Assembly (NCBI GenBank): GCA_944391855.1
Contig: CALXVB010000012.1
Location: 1 to 42,324 of the forward strand
Reading direction: 5' to 3'
From: an uncultured Clostridia bacterium
GTDB taxonomy: Bacteria > Bacillota > Clostridia > TANB77 > CAG-508
Length of the DNA stretch: 42,324 bases
Part shown: piece after piece, positions 1 through 7,837 of the stretch
How positions within the stretch are numbered: position 1 is the first letter of the stretch
How the letters are laid out: each line of letters begins with the position of its first letter
Made by a program: the position numbers and the translations under genes
The notes under the pieces: model-generated
The model's input: only the letters and a program-made list of their open reading frames with translations
What the model was told of the DNA's origin: nothing
The model's database searches: none

Positions 1-2
1 TA

Positions 3-344
3 AAAAATATAGAAAATACAATTGAAGAAATATATCAAGATAAAATAAATAAAGTTATACAAATAGAAGATTTTAAAGTTATTTATGAAAAAAAACAAAA
101 AGAGAGAAATAAAATTTTAAAAGAAATAAAAGATATAGATAAAGAACTAGAAGAAACTGATAAAAAGTCACCCAAAATAAATTTTAAAAAGATAAAACAA
201 GTTGCAAATGAGTTCTTAAAAATGGAAAAGCCAAATAAAATTATATTAGAAAAGTTAATTGAAAAAATTGAATTTGACAAAGAGAAAAATATCAAAATTA
301 AATTTACATTTTACAATACAATAGAAGAAGTTGGAAAATTGTAA
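3..344 (+). CDS. large serine recombinase, C-terminal fragment (5' end outside window)
   Basis: The frame is open from the window edge to TAA at 342-344 and gives about 113 residues. The first part is Lys/Glu-rich and predicted coiled coil. It ends in the pattern LIEKIEFDKEKNIKIKF, which resembles the tail of clostridial large serine recombinases (Resolvase, Recombinase and zinc-ribbon domains followed by a coiled coil and a short beta-rich end). The catalytic Ser domain would lie to the left, outside the window. Such enzymes integrate and excise phages and conjugative or mobilisable elements, and usually lie right beside one attachment site. Directly downstream is a deacetylase gene lacking its 5' half, which supports an element end here. 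The assignment rests only on this C-terminal pattern. Confidence 0.7.
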   Translation, partial: KNIENTIEEIYQDKINKVIQIEDFKVIYEKKQKERNKILKEIKDIDKELEETDKKSPKINFKKIKQVANEFLKMEKPNKIILEKLIEKIEFDKEKNIKIKFTFYNTIEEVGKL

Positions 345-379
345 TTATTTTTCAACAAAAATTAGACATTAAGAAATTA
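345..379. other. candidate element/host junction (att site region)
   Basis: The recombinase stop is at 344. Recognisable deacetylase sequence starts at about codon 377 (LGNHTADH). Before that, residues in the deacetylase frame (QQKLDIK) do not resemble the usual region preceding LGNH. The recombination core should therefore lie between about 345 and 382. The exact core cannot be fixed without the other end of the element or an uninterrupted relative. Confidence 0.4.
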
Positions 380-778
380 GGCAACCATACAGCAGACCAT
401 ATTTGTATGCCAGAATCTAGTGAAGAAGAAATAAAGTCAGACGTTATGGAATTACATACAGCTTTATATGATAAGTTTGGATATGAAATGAAATACTTAA
501 GACCACCAAAAGGTGAGTATAGCGAAAAAAGTGTTGCTTATACAAATACACTAGGATATACAACTGTAATGTGGTCATTTGCGTATGATGACTGGGATGA
601 AAATAAGCAGGGAAGAGAAGATTATGGAAAACAAAAAATATTAGATAATGTACATAATGGAGAAGTAATGTTACTTCATAGTACTTCAAAAGATAATAGC
701 AATATTTTAGATTATTGTATAAAAGAAATAAAAAATATGGGCTATGAATTTAAATCATTAGATGAATTCGAAAAATAG
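374..778 (+). pseudogene. pdaA: PdaA-type polysaccharide deacetylase, 3' half only (interrupted gene)
   Basis: The frame reads LGNHTADHICMPESSEEE and later RPPKGEYSEKS, GYTTVMWSFAYDDWDENKQG and LLHSTSKDNSNIL. It contains the NodB-domain HxxxH metal motif (HTADH), the RPPxG motif and the C-terminal LLH motif of delta-lactam-biosynthetic (PdaA-like) deacetylases, which make muramic delta-lactam in spore cortex. The N-terminal signal or anchor region and the first NodB motif, with its catalytic Asp, are missing. They are replaced at about position 370 by the recombinase end of a mobile element. There is no proper start or ribosome binding site; the internal ATG at 407 lies after the metal motif. 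Without excision of the element this copy cannot encode an active enzyme. The next genes are the sporulation genes yqfC and yqfD. Confidence 0.8.
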
Positions 779-790
779 AAATCGAAATTT

Positions 791-815
791 ACAAAAGGGG
801 CCCGTCCCCTTTTGT
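791..815. repeat. GGGG/CCCC palindrome between pdaA remnant and yqfC
   Basis: Ten-base perfect arms (791-800 and 806-815) flank a five-base loop. The hairpin ends six bases before the AGGAGG ribosome binding site of yqfC and is followed by AAAAA rather than a T-run on this strand. It could be a weak terminator or attenuator, and it resembles the other GGGAC-type palindromes in this window. Confidence 0.6.
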
Positions 816-830
816 AAAAAAGGAGGAAGT

Positions 831-1121
831 ATGAGAAGAAAATTAAGAAAGTTAGATGAGATATTAGAAATTCCAGTAGAACTAAGTACTGATAATCCAA
901 AACTTACAATAACAGGCTTTGAAAGATTACTGATAGAGAATTATATGGGAATATTAGAATATCAAGATTATTTTGTTAGAGTAAATACTCATATAGGTAT
1001 AATTAATATAAATGGATTTAATTTAAATTTAGAAGAAATGACTTCAGATGATTTATTAGTTACTGGAAAAATTGAAGGAATTGATTTTGAAGAAATATCA
1101 GATGAGGAGAAAACAGAATAG
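831..1121 (+). CDS. yqfC: sporulation protein YqfC
   Basis: This is a 96-residue protein beginning MRRKLRKLDEILEIP and containing LTITGFERLLIENYMGILEY. It matches the YqfC family, small proteins of the sporulation sigma-E regulon found next to yqfD in Firmicutes. The start is chosen because AAGGAGGA lies just before ATG 831; an upstream in-frame extension has no ribosome binding site and is not family-like. There is no membrane segment. It is followed 19 bases later by yqfD. The biochemical function is unknown; a link to YqfD at the forespore envelope is inferred from conserved adjacency. Confidence 0.88.
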   Translation: MRRKLRKLDEILEIPVELSTDNPKLTITGFERLLIENYMGILEYQDYFVRVNTHIGIININGFNLNLEEMTSDDLLVTGKIEGIDFEEISDEEKTE

Positions 1122-1140
1122 TACTAAAGGAGGAAATAAT

Positions 1141-2322
1141 TTGAAACAAAATAGATTTGCAGAATATATAACTGGATATGTAGATATTGTAATTGAAGGG
1201 TATTATATAGAGAAATTTATTAATATTTGTAATAGTAAGCAAGTAAATTTATGGAACATTAAAAAAGAGAACTCTATAAAAATGCTTGCAAGCATAAAAA
1301 TAAGTGATTTTAAAGACTTGAAACAAATATGTAGAAAAACTAAATGCAAAGTAAAAATTCAAAACAAAAAAGGGCTGCCTTTTGTTGTAAAAAAATATAA
1401 AAAAAGAAAAGTTTTTCTTCTTTTTTTAATGTTAATAATTTTAAGCATAATAGTTCTATCTAACTTTATATGGAATATAGAAATTGAAGGGGATGAGAGT
1501 ATACCAAAAGAAGAAATAATGGAACTTATTAAGAATGAAGGTTTAGAAATAGGTGCCTTTAAAGGAAAGGTTGATACTAAAGAGATAATAAATAAAATAA
1601 GATTAGAAAGAGATGATGTGTCGTGGGTAGGAATTGATATAGAAGGCACAAATGCAATTATAAAACTTGTAAAAGCAGATGAAAAACCAGAAATAATAAA
1701 CGAGGAAGAATATTGTAACATTGTAGCTGATAGAGATGCTACAATACTAAAAGTAAGTGCTCAAAATGGTACTCCCCTAGTAAAGGAGGGGGATACTGTA
1801 ACAAATGGTGATATCATAATTGCAGGATGGATGGAAGGAAAATATACAGGAAAGCAATATGTCCATGCGCAAGGCGAGGTTCAGGCGAAAGTTAGCTATA
1901 GATCTGTAGAAAAAGTTTATTTAAAAGAAACCAAAAAAGTAGAAACAGGAGAGAGCGAAAATAGATATTCCGTAAAGATAAATAATTTTCAAATAAATTT
2001 GCTTAAAACTCTTCCAAAATTTCAAAAATATGATACAATAGAGGAGAATAAAAAATTAAAACTATTTTCAAACTTTTATTTACCACTAGAAATTGTAAAA
2101 TATACATATAAAGAATATGAAGAACAGCTTGTTGTACATAGCTTTGAAGAAGCAAAACAAATTGGAATAGACAGAGCAAGAGAAAGTTTGCAAGAAGAAT
2201 TAGATGGTAAAGAAATATTGGATAAACAGGTGAAAGTAACTTCAGAACTAGAATATATAGAAGTAGAAGTTACATACGAAGTAAAAGAAAATATTGGAAT
2301 AAAAGAGAAAATAATTTTTTAA
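1141..2322 (+). CDS. yqfD: sporulation protein YqfD (stage IV-associated membrane protein)
   Basis: This is a 393-residue protein starting at TTG 1141, seven bases after GGAGG; the longer frame starting at 1072 overlaps yqfC and has no ribosome binding site. There is a cytoplasmic basic N-terminal part, then one strong membrane segment at about residues 92-112 (VFLLFLMLIILSIIVL). A large extracytoplasmic region contains NIEIEGDESIPKEEI and a lipoyl/HlyD-like stretch (ATILKVSAQNGTPLVKEGD). This layout is characteristic of YqfD, which is required for efficient sporulation in Bacillus and Clostridia. It follows yqfC as usual. In many Firmicutes the next gene is phoH; here an unrelated gene occupies that place. 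Confidence 0.88.
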   Translation: MKQNRFAEYITGYVDIVIEGYYIEKFINICNSKQVNLWNIKKENSIKMLASIKISDFKDLKQICRKTKCKVKIQNKKGLPFVVKKYKKRKVFLLFLMLIILSIIVLSNFIWNIEIEGDESIPKEEIMELIKNEGLEIGAFKGKVDTKEIINKIRLERDDVSWVGIDIEGTNAIIKLVKADEKPEIINEEEYCNIVADRDATILKVSAQNGTPLVKEGDTVTNGDIIIAGWMEGKYTGKQYVHAQGEVQAKVSYRSVEKVYLKETKKVETGESENRYSVKINNFQINLLKTLPKFQKYDTIEENKKLKLFSNFYLPLEIVKYTYKEYEEQLVVHSFEEAKQIGIDRARESLQEELDGKEILDKQVKVTSELEYIEVEVTYEVKENIGIKEKIIF

Positions 2323-2361
2323 AATATATTAATACACTAATGAAGAGAAAGGGAGGATAAA

Positions 2362-3597
2362 ATGGAAGAAAGAAGTTTAAGAATTTATGATTCAGAAAAG
2401 ACATTTTTCTCTAAGATTACAAACACAATAAGCAAATTATTTATACCAACGAAAATTGGAATAAATGGTATGCTAATATCAATAAAAAGAAATAATATAT
2501 TAAAAGCATATGAGAATTTACATTCAGCAAAAGACCAGGAAAAGAAAGATGCTTTATCAAAAAAATTAGATGATGCATATGCTTTGTATTTAGAAGCTAT
2601 AGATAAATATATAATGGATTCAATATATAAAAAGGTAAGAAATGACGTTGCGACAGAATTCGAAAAAGAAGCATTATCACAATATTATGTTGTTACTCAT
2701 TTAAAAGAAACTAGCTATTCAGAATATAAATATAGAAAGCAAATATATTTAATAGGACTTGATTACCAAAATGTTTTAACAGAGAAAGAAAAATTAATAG
2801 AAAGATATAAAAAGTTTTATTGTACTGAGACAGAGTCTTTATACAAGGGCTTACTAAAACATTATTCAATAAGACTTGCAGATAATATTACAGACGGAGA
2901 GAAACAAGATATATACAATAAAATATTTAATGTATTAGAAGAATATATTTCTACCATTTTACCAATTAAATTTGAAATTGAGAAAAACGATACATATAAA
3001 GATATATTAGATGAATTTGATAATTTTGATAGATTTTCTGTAGGAAAATTGGATCAAAATGACGTAATAGAAAAGAACTTAATTCTTTTAGGATTAAGCA
3101 GAAAATTATTTACACATAGCCTTCCACTTGTGGTTGCAGAACAATGCTATATAAAACTTTTAAAAGATGCAAGAAGTTTAATAGTAGATACTAAAGTGTT
3201 AAGAAAACAAGAAAAAGCATATTCACTATTAATAAATATAATTGAAGAATATAATGTAAAACTATTAAGTACAAAAATATATTGGGAAAAACCAGCACAA
3301 AGAGAAGAATACAAAAAATTCTGGAATGAGTACAAGAAAGTAGAAGAACTTAAGGATAAAGACTATGATGAATATGTAAAACAAAAAGAAATTTTATTTA
3401 TAAGAAGCGATTTAGAAAAAGTTTCTACAAATGAAAATAAATATTATAAAATCATAGCATTTTATAAAAATAAACTAGTAGAATTAGGAGTAATGAGAGT
3501 TTTACGTAACTCATATATATCTGAAGGAGAATATACTAAAGGAACGAAAAAGAAAAAGAAAAAGACAAGGAGAAGAGTAAAAAAAGAAGCAGTATAA
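2362..3597 (+). CDS. unrecognised protein between yqfD and ybeY
   Basis: This is a 411-residue, highly charged protein with no clear signal peptide or membrane span and no catalytic motif I can name. It is predicted mostly helical, with many Lys/Glu/Tyr. It ends in a strongly basic tail (KKKKKKTRRR) that could bind RNA, DNA or acidic surfaces. AGGGAGGA precedes ATG 2362. It sits in the yqfC-yqfD-(phoH)-ybeY-dgkA neighbourhood at the place where phoH is usually found. It has no P-loop (GxxxxGK[ST]), so it is not a PhoH ATPase. Composition matches its neighbours, so there is no sign of recent transfer. A role in sporulation or rRNA metabolism is only suggested by position. Confidence 0.75.
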   Translation: MEERSLRIYDSEKTFFSKITNTISKLFIPTKIGINGMLISIKRNNILKAYENLHSAKDQEKKDALSKKLDDAYALYLEAIDKYIMDSIYKKVRNDVATEFEKEALSQYYVVTHLKETSYSEYKYRKQIYLIGLDYQNVLTEKEKLIERYKKFYCTETESLYKGLLKHYSIRLADNITDGEKQDIYNKIFNVLEEYISTILPIKFEIEKNDTYKDILDEFDNFDRFSVGKLDQNDVIEKNLILLGLSRKLFTHSLPLVVAEQCYIKLLKDARSLIVDTKVLRKQEKAYSLLINIIEEYNVKLLSTKIYWEKPAQREEYKKFWNEYKKVEELKDKDYDEYVKQKEILFIRSDLEKVSTNENKYYKIIAFYKNKLVELGVMRVLRNSYISEGEYTKGTKKKKKKTRRRVKKEAV

Positions 3598-3614
3598 AAT
3601 AAAAGGAAATTGGT

Positions 3615-4925
3615 ATGAAAGAGAATTGCGAAATTATATATAAAAGCTTAGAAAAGAAGGAAAAATATGAAAGTACTATAAAAGAGGTCGTTAATGAGTG
3701 CTTTAAAAAAGAACATTTAGATGCAACTAATTTATATTTAAGTGTAACATTAACAAATGCAGAGGAAATAGAAAAATTAAATATGCAGTATAGAAATATA
3801 GATAGACCTACAGATGTACTTTCTTTTCCTATGTTTGAAAAAGAAGAATTAGACAATTTTATAAAAGAAACTTCAAACAATACAGACGTAAATTCGGAGG
3901 GAGATATTTTAGGAGATATAGTTATATCTATTCCAAAAGTATATGAACAAGCAGAAGAGTATGGACATAGTTTTGAAAGAGAATTAGCATATATGGTAGT
4001 TCATGGTTTTTATCATTTAATGGGATATGACCATATAGAAGAAGCAGATAGAGTAAAGATGAGAGAAAAAGAGGAAGATGTTTTAAGTAAATTGGGAATA
4101 AAAAGAGAAACTAGTCCAGAAAGAAGTGAAAAAGAATTAGAAAAAATAGAAGAAAAGGAAAAAAACAAAAAACATAAAACTTCTAATTCAGGGATATTAG
4201 ATGCATGGAAAAATGCAATAGACGGAGTAATATATGCTACAACAACTCAAAGAAATATAAAGATACAACTTGTGTTAGCTGTATTAGTCGTAATAGCGAG
4301 TTTATTCTTTGATTTAAATAGAGCAGAATTTTTATGTTTCTTATTTACAATAATTTTAATATTACTTGCAGAAATGTTCAATACAGCAATAGAAACAGTA
4401 GTAGACTTATATGTGGACGTTTATCATCCAAAAGCAAAAATAGCAAAAGATGTAGCAGCAGGTGGAGTAGTAATTACTGCTATTAATGCGATAATAGTTG
4501 CTTACTTTTTATTCTTTGACAAAATAAGTGACATAGGACTAAACTTTATAAAAAATGTAATAAATTCTCCAGTGCATTTAGCATTTTCAGTAATAGTAAT
4601 TGTAGTAATAGCAATAGTTGCATTAATTGCAACAGCGAGAACAAATAAACATAAGGGATTAAATCATAAATTTATACCAAGTGGATTTACAACACTTGCA
4701 TTTGCAGCAAACACAATTATATGGATAGTTACAGAAAGTTCAAGAAATATTGCAAGCACAATTATAATTACCTTGTCATTAGTACTTTCTATTTTAGTAG
4801 CAGCAAGTAGAATTGAAGCAAAAGCACATAAAGTATCAGAAGTGGTTTTCAGTAGTTGTGTAGGAATTATTGTAGTTTTATGTTTGTATGGAATAGCATT
4901 TGGAATTACAAGCATGCAAATTTAA
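3615..4925 (+). CDS. ybeY-dgkA: YbeY rRNA maturation endonuclease fused to DgkA-type lipid kinase and a PAP2-like domain
   Basis: This is a 436-residue fusion. Residues 1-165 are YbeY, with the zinc motif HGFYHLMGYDH (His130, His134, His140). Residues 166-192 are a charged linker. Residues 193-305 are a DgkA/undecaprenol kinase domain, with TTTQRNIKIQL, AEMFNTAIETVVDLY (catalytic Glu region) and KIAKDVAAGGV. Residues 315-430 form a further membrane domain that resembles PAP2: PSGF at 355-358 in place of PSGH, then SRX5H (Ser398, Arg399, His405) followed by Glu409 in place of the usual Asp. The first PAP2 motif (KX6RP) is not visible, so phosphatase activity is doubtful. ybeY and dgkA are neighbours in many Firmicutes, so fusion of adjacent genes is the likely origin. 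A frame-continuous reading through all three parts is seen directly. Confidence 0.88.
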   Translation: MKENCEIIYKSLEKKEKYESTIKEVVNECFKKEHLDATNLYLSVTLTNAEEIEKLNMQYRNIDRPTDVLSFPMFEKEELDNFIKETSNNTDVNSEGDILGDIVISIPKVYEQAEEYGHSFERELAYMVVHGFYHLMGYDHIEEADRVKMREKEEDVLSKLGIKRETSPERSEKELEKIEEKEKNKKHKTSNSGILDAWKNAIDGVIYATTTQRNIKIQLVLAVLVVIASLFFDLNRAEFLCFLFTIILILLAEMFNTAIETVVDLYVDVYHPKAKIAKDVAAGGVVITAINAIIVAYFLFFDKISDIGLNFIKNVINSPVHLAFSVIVIVVIAIVALIATARTNKHKGLNHKFIPSGFTTLAFAANTIIWIVTESSRNIASTIIITLSLVLSILVAASRIEAKAHKVSEVVFSSCVGIIVVLCLYGIAFGITSMQI

Positions 4926-4996
4926 AAAAACTAAATAATTTGTTAAAGTTTGAATTGCTCTAGATAGTGCATAAAATAAAAAAGGGAGGAACAGAA

Positions 4997-6049
4997 GTGA
5001 AGGGAACAAAGATATTTGTTATTATACTTGTTATTTTAATATTAATTGCAGGAGGACTATTTGCCTTAAAAATATTTAATGGTGATGAAACGAAGCAAGC
5101 AAATACAAATTCAGCAGGAGAAGAGATATGGGAAGAGCCAACTGTTCAAACACCAAAGACTCTATCAGGAGATTCAAGACCAATTGCAGTAATGATAGAT
5201 AACAATATAGATGCAATGCCACAGGCAGGACTTTTAGAAGCCGATATAATATATGAAATAATTGTTGAAGGTGGAGAGTCAAGATTAATGCTAATACTTC
5301 AAGATAAAGATTTAGATAAAATAGGGCCAATAAGAAGTGCAAGACATTATTTCTTAGACTATGCGCTAGAAAATGATGCAATATATGTACATTATGGCTG
5401 GAGTCCACAAGCACAGTCAGATATTACTTCACTTGGAGTAGATAATATAAATGGAATTTATGAAAGTGAATCAGCATTTTGGAGAGTAGATGACAAATAT
5501 GCCCCACATAATGCGGTAACAAGTACTGAAAATATATTAGAAATTGCAGACAGAAAAGGCTATAGAGTGGATAAGGAAAAAGATAATGTATTAAACTATG
5601 TTGTAGCAGAAGTAGAATTAGAAAATGGAGATATAGCAGATGACATAACAATTCCATATTCAGATTATAACGAAGTAGAATATATATATGACGAAGATTT
5701 AAAAGAGTATGTACGTTATTCAAGAGGAGAAAAACAAGTTGACTGGAATACAGGAGAAACTATAACTACTAAAAATATCATAATAGAAAAAGCGGAAAAC
5801 TGGACATTGAATGATGGATCTGGAAAAGGCAGACAAACATTAGATAATGTTAAAGAATTAGAAGGATATTACATTACAAATGGAAAGGTAATTGAAATTA
5901 CTTGTGATAAAGAATCACGTAGTGGTCAAACAGTATATAGAGATTTAGATGGAAATGAAATAAATGTAAATGATGGAAAAACATTTATACAAATTTGTCC
6001 ACTAAATGCAAATATTACATTTACAGATGAAAGTAATAATGAAGAATAA
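4997..6049 (+). CDS. DUF3048 domain-containing membrane-anchored protein (YerB-like)
   Basis: This is about 350 residues from GTG 4997, which has AAGGGAGGA six bases upstream; a longer frame from 4967 lacks a ribosome binding site. There is one N-terminal membrane segment (FVIILVILILIAGGLFAL) with no lipobox Cys, then an extracytoplasmic region. The first half contains RPIAVMIDNN, EADIIYEIIVEGGESRLM, IGPIRSARHYF and APHNAVTS, typical of DUF3048. The second half has YIYDEDLKEYVRYSRG and ends after the DUF3048 C-terminal portion. The function of the family is not established; a cell-envelope role is inferred from the anchor. It ends at a strong bidirectional terminator. Confidence 0.85.
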   Translation: MKGTKIFVIILVILILIAGGLFALKIFNGDETKQANTNSAGEEIWEEPTVQTPKTLSGDSRPIAVMIDNNIDAMPQAGLLEADIIYEIIVEGGESRLMLILQDKDLDKIGPIRSARHYFLDYALENDAIYVHYGWSPQAQSDITSLGVDNINGIYESESAFWRVDDKYAPHNAVTSTENILEIADRKGYRVDKEKDNVLNYVVAEVELENGDIADDITIPYSDYNEVEYIYDEDLKEYVRYSRGEKQVDWNTGETITTKNIIIEKAENWTLNDGSGKGRQTLDNVKELEGYYITNGKVIEITCDKESRSGQTVYRDLDGNEINVNDGKTFIQICPLNANITFTDESNNEE

Positions 6050-6053
6050 GAAG

Positions 6054-6095
6054 ATGGACAAAAGCAGTATATTACTGCTTATTGTCCATTTTTTC
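6054..6095. terminator. bidirectional intrinsic terminator
   Basis: ATGGACAA-AGCAGTA pairs with TACTGCT-TTGTCCAT across a short loop, followed by a T-run at 6089-6094. It lies between converging genes and can serve the DUF3048 gene on + and the membrane-protein gene on -. Confidence 0.85.
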
Positions 6096-6096
6096 T

Positions 6097-6564
6097 TTAT
6101 ATATTTTTAATTCTTTTATTAATAATCCACACATTTATAAAATCTTTAATCATCTGAAATAATGAGAATACTGCGATAAATGAAATCCAAATCATAAAAA
6201 ATGTTTTATTAAATATTATTAAATCTTTAAGAAATATTTGGCTAAATATAATTGGAACAAGTGCAAATCCTATTATCATTAAGCATAATGCTATAATAGT
6301 AAATAAAACTTTATGCTTTTTATTATTTTTTATATGTATGCTTAAATCATTAAGCTCTAGTAAAGAAAATATTGAAATGGATATTGCTGTACCAAGCACT
6401 ATAAGTTCTTTTAATAATGTAGAAATATTTATAAGATAAAGTATCTCACTAATATATGCGTATCTGCCCAAAACAATATATATTAAAATATATACAAGAA
6501 AAATTACTAAACATGCAAAAGGAAAACCTAAAAGCGAAATTAAAAGTTTTTTGGATAATTTCAT
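6097..6564 (-). CDS. small four-helix membrane protein paired with LytTR regulator (DUF3021-like)
   Basis: This is about 155 residues with four predicted membrane helices, for example FACLVIFLVYILIYIVL and FTIIALCLMIIGFALVPIIF. The start is the ATG (MKLSKKLL) six or seven bases after GGAGGTG; the in-frame GTG further upstream lies inside that site. It lies immediately downstream of a LytTR-domain gene with an 18-base gap. The arrangement LytTR plus small membrane protein is common in Firmicutes, where the membrane partner often restrains the regulator. I do not see a diagnostic DUF3021 motif, so the family label is tentative. Confidence 0.6.
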   Translation of the reverse strand: MKLSKKLLISLLGFPFACLVIFLVYILIYIVLGRYAYISEILYLINISTLLKELIVLGTAISISIFSLLELNDLSIHIKNNKKHKVLFTIIALCLMIIGFALVPIIFSQIFLKDLIIFNKTFFMIWISFIAVFSLFQMIKDFINVWIINKRIKNI

Positions 6565-6582
6565 ATAAAACACCTCCTATTA

Positions 6583-7020
6583 TTAAATATTAAAGTAATC
6601 CTTAATTTTTTTAATAAACCTTCTCGAAGTATATGTGTATGAATTGTTTATAAAGTTAAGTTTAACTGTGCCAAGAAGAGAAAAATCAAGATTTTTAAGT
6701 TTTCTTAAATTAATTATTTCAGAATTAGATATCCTAATAAATTTTTTACTTAATAACATTTCTTCTAGTTCATATAATCTATACTTTATTAGAAATACAT
6801 TATCATTTGTTTTGGCATATACCTTTCCACCTTCAGAATAAAATGAATATATATCATCTAAATTTAATATATATATTGTATTATCAATATATCCGTTTAT
6901 ATTAATTTGATTATTATTAATTGAATTCATTAAAGCCGATATATCAGAATTTACTTCATTACAATATATTACGACCTTAGGGGAAGTATATTTTTTATCT
7001 ACTACTAATTCAATTTTCAA
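6583..7020 (-). CDS. LytTR-family DNA-binding transcriptional regulator
   Basis: This is about 145 residues from TTG 7020, six bases after GAGGTG; the alternative GTG at 7029 is inside that site. The C-terminal half is a LytTR domain: ILNLDDIYSFYSEGGKVYA, then LEEMLLSKKFIRISNSEIINLRKLKNL and SRRFIKKIKDYF. There is no receiver domain, so it is a stand-alone regulator of the type that controls its own operon. It is transcribed divergently from the hydrogenase operon, with about 180 bases between the two starts. It might also act there, but no clear LytTR direct repeat was recognised. Confidence 0.85.
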   Translation of the reverse strand: MKIELVVDKKYTSPKVVIYCNEVNSDISALMNSINNNQININGYIDNTIYILNLDDIYSFYSEGGKVYAKTNDNVFLIKYRLYELEEMLLSKKFIRISNSEIINLRKLKNLDFSLLGTVKLNFINNSYTYTSRRFIKKIKDYFNI

Positions 7021-7135
7021 CTTATACACCTCGCTATCATTATTAATATTATAGCAGGTAAAAATGGATAAGTCATCTAAAAAATATAATTGGTATTACT
7101 TTTTACATAAATGGTAAAGAAAATGTCGAAAATCA

Positions 7136-7164
7136 TTGTATAAAAAATTATGTTTTGATATAAT
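7136..7164 (+). promoter_or_regulatory. sigma-A promoter of the hydrogenase operon
   Basis: The -35 TTGTAT (7136-7141) is 17 bases from the -10 TATAAT (7159-7164). The hydC start codon follows at 7199 behind AAGGAGGAG. Confidence 0.7.
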
Positions 7165-7198
7165 AAAGCTATCTTTTTTAGCTAAGGAGGAGATATAA

Positions 7199-7675
7199 AT
7201 GTGTGAATGTGCGGAAAATAAAATAAAAGAAGAAGTAAGAGAAATAATGAAGCCATATAAACAAGAAAAAGATAATCTGATACAAATATTAAACGAAGTG
7301 CAAGAAAAATATGGATATATTCCAAAAGTGGCACAAATGGAAATATCAAAATATTTAGGAGTACCAATGGCAGAAATATATGGAGTAATTACATTTTATG
7401 CAAGATTTACTTTAGAGCCAAAGGGAAAATATAATATATCTGTTTGTTTAGGAACAGCGTGCTTTGTAAAAGGTTCACAAGCAATATTGGATAGATTAAA
7501 GGAAAGATTAAATCTAGAAGAAGGAAAAACGAGTGAAGATGGTAAATATTCAATAGATACAACAAGGTGTGTTGGTGCATGTGGGATAGCACCAGTATTT
7601 ACAGTAAATGATGAAGTATATGGGCATGCTACTGTAAAGAAACTTGACGAAGTGTTGGACGAACTTGAAAAATAA
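7199..7675 (+). CDS. hydC: NuoE-like [2Fe-2S] subunit of electron-bifurcating hydrogenase
   Basis: This is a 158-residue thioredoxin-fold ferredoxin of the NuoE/HydC/HndA family. Motifs are LNEVQEKYGYIPK, ISKYLGVPMAEIYGVITFY, then the four cluster Cys in CLGTACFVKG and CVGACGIAP. With the NuoF-like and [FeFe]-hydrogenase subunits encoded next, it forms a cytoplasmic NAD(P)H- and ferredoxin-linked hydrogenase. It starts at ATG 7199 with an excellent ribosome binding site (AAGGAGGAG), is first in the operon, and is directly behind a sigma-A promoter. Length is normal for the family. Confidence 0.93.
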   Translation: MCECAENKIKEEVREIMKPYKQEKDNLIQILNEVQEKYGYIPKVAQMEISKYLGVPMAEIYGVITFYARFTLEPKGKYNISVCLGTACFVKGSQAILDRLKERLNLEEGKTSEDGKYSIDTTRCVGACGIAPVFTVNDEVYGHATVKKLDEVLDELEK

Positions 7676-7678
7676 TCA

Positions 7679-7771
7679 GCATCTTGCGTTGTTGAAATTT
7701 AACAAAAAATCCTCATCGTACACAAAGTACGATTCCGGTGTTTTTGTTAAATTTTGCCTAGCAATATACTA
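7679..7771. repeat. nested palindromic intergenic element inside the hyd operon
   Basis: The outer arms are at 7695-7708 and 7741-7754 (AAATTTAACAAAAA against TTTTTGTTAAATTT). They enclose an inner hairpin, CGTAC (7717-7721) with GTACG (7727-7731). Flanks are GCATCTTGCGTTGTTG on the left and TTGCCTAGCAATATAC on the right. It is locally richer in GC than the genes around it. Its form is that of a small non-autonomous interspersed repeat or a processing hairpin between hydC and hydB. Only one copy is in this window. Confidence 0.6.
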
Positions 7772-7837
7772 ATTATTTTTCAAGTTAAGTGTTATGAAAA
7801 AGATTTGAATAATTAGTGAATCAAAAGGAGGTCTTAT

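Noticed and set aside
762..830. Longer yqfC starting at 762
   Set aside because: It overlaps the deacetylase remnant and the palindrome, has no ribosome binding site and adds non-family sequence. ATG 831 has a strong site.
1072..1140. Longer yqfD starting at 1072
   Set aside because: It lies inside yqfC; TTG 1141 has GGAGG at good spacing.
7030..7135. LytTR operator repeats between the regulator and the hydrogenase operon
   Set aside because: No convincing pair of direct repeats with the spacing expected for LytTR binding was found in the AT-rich region.
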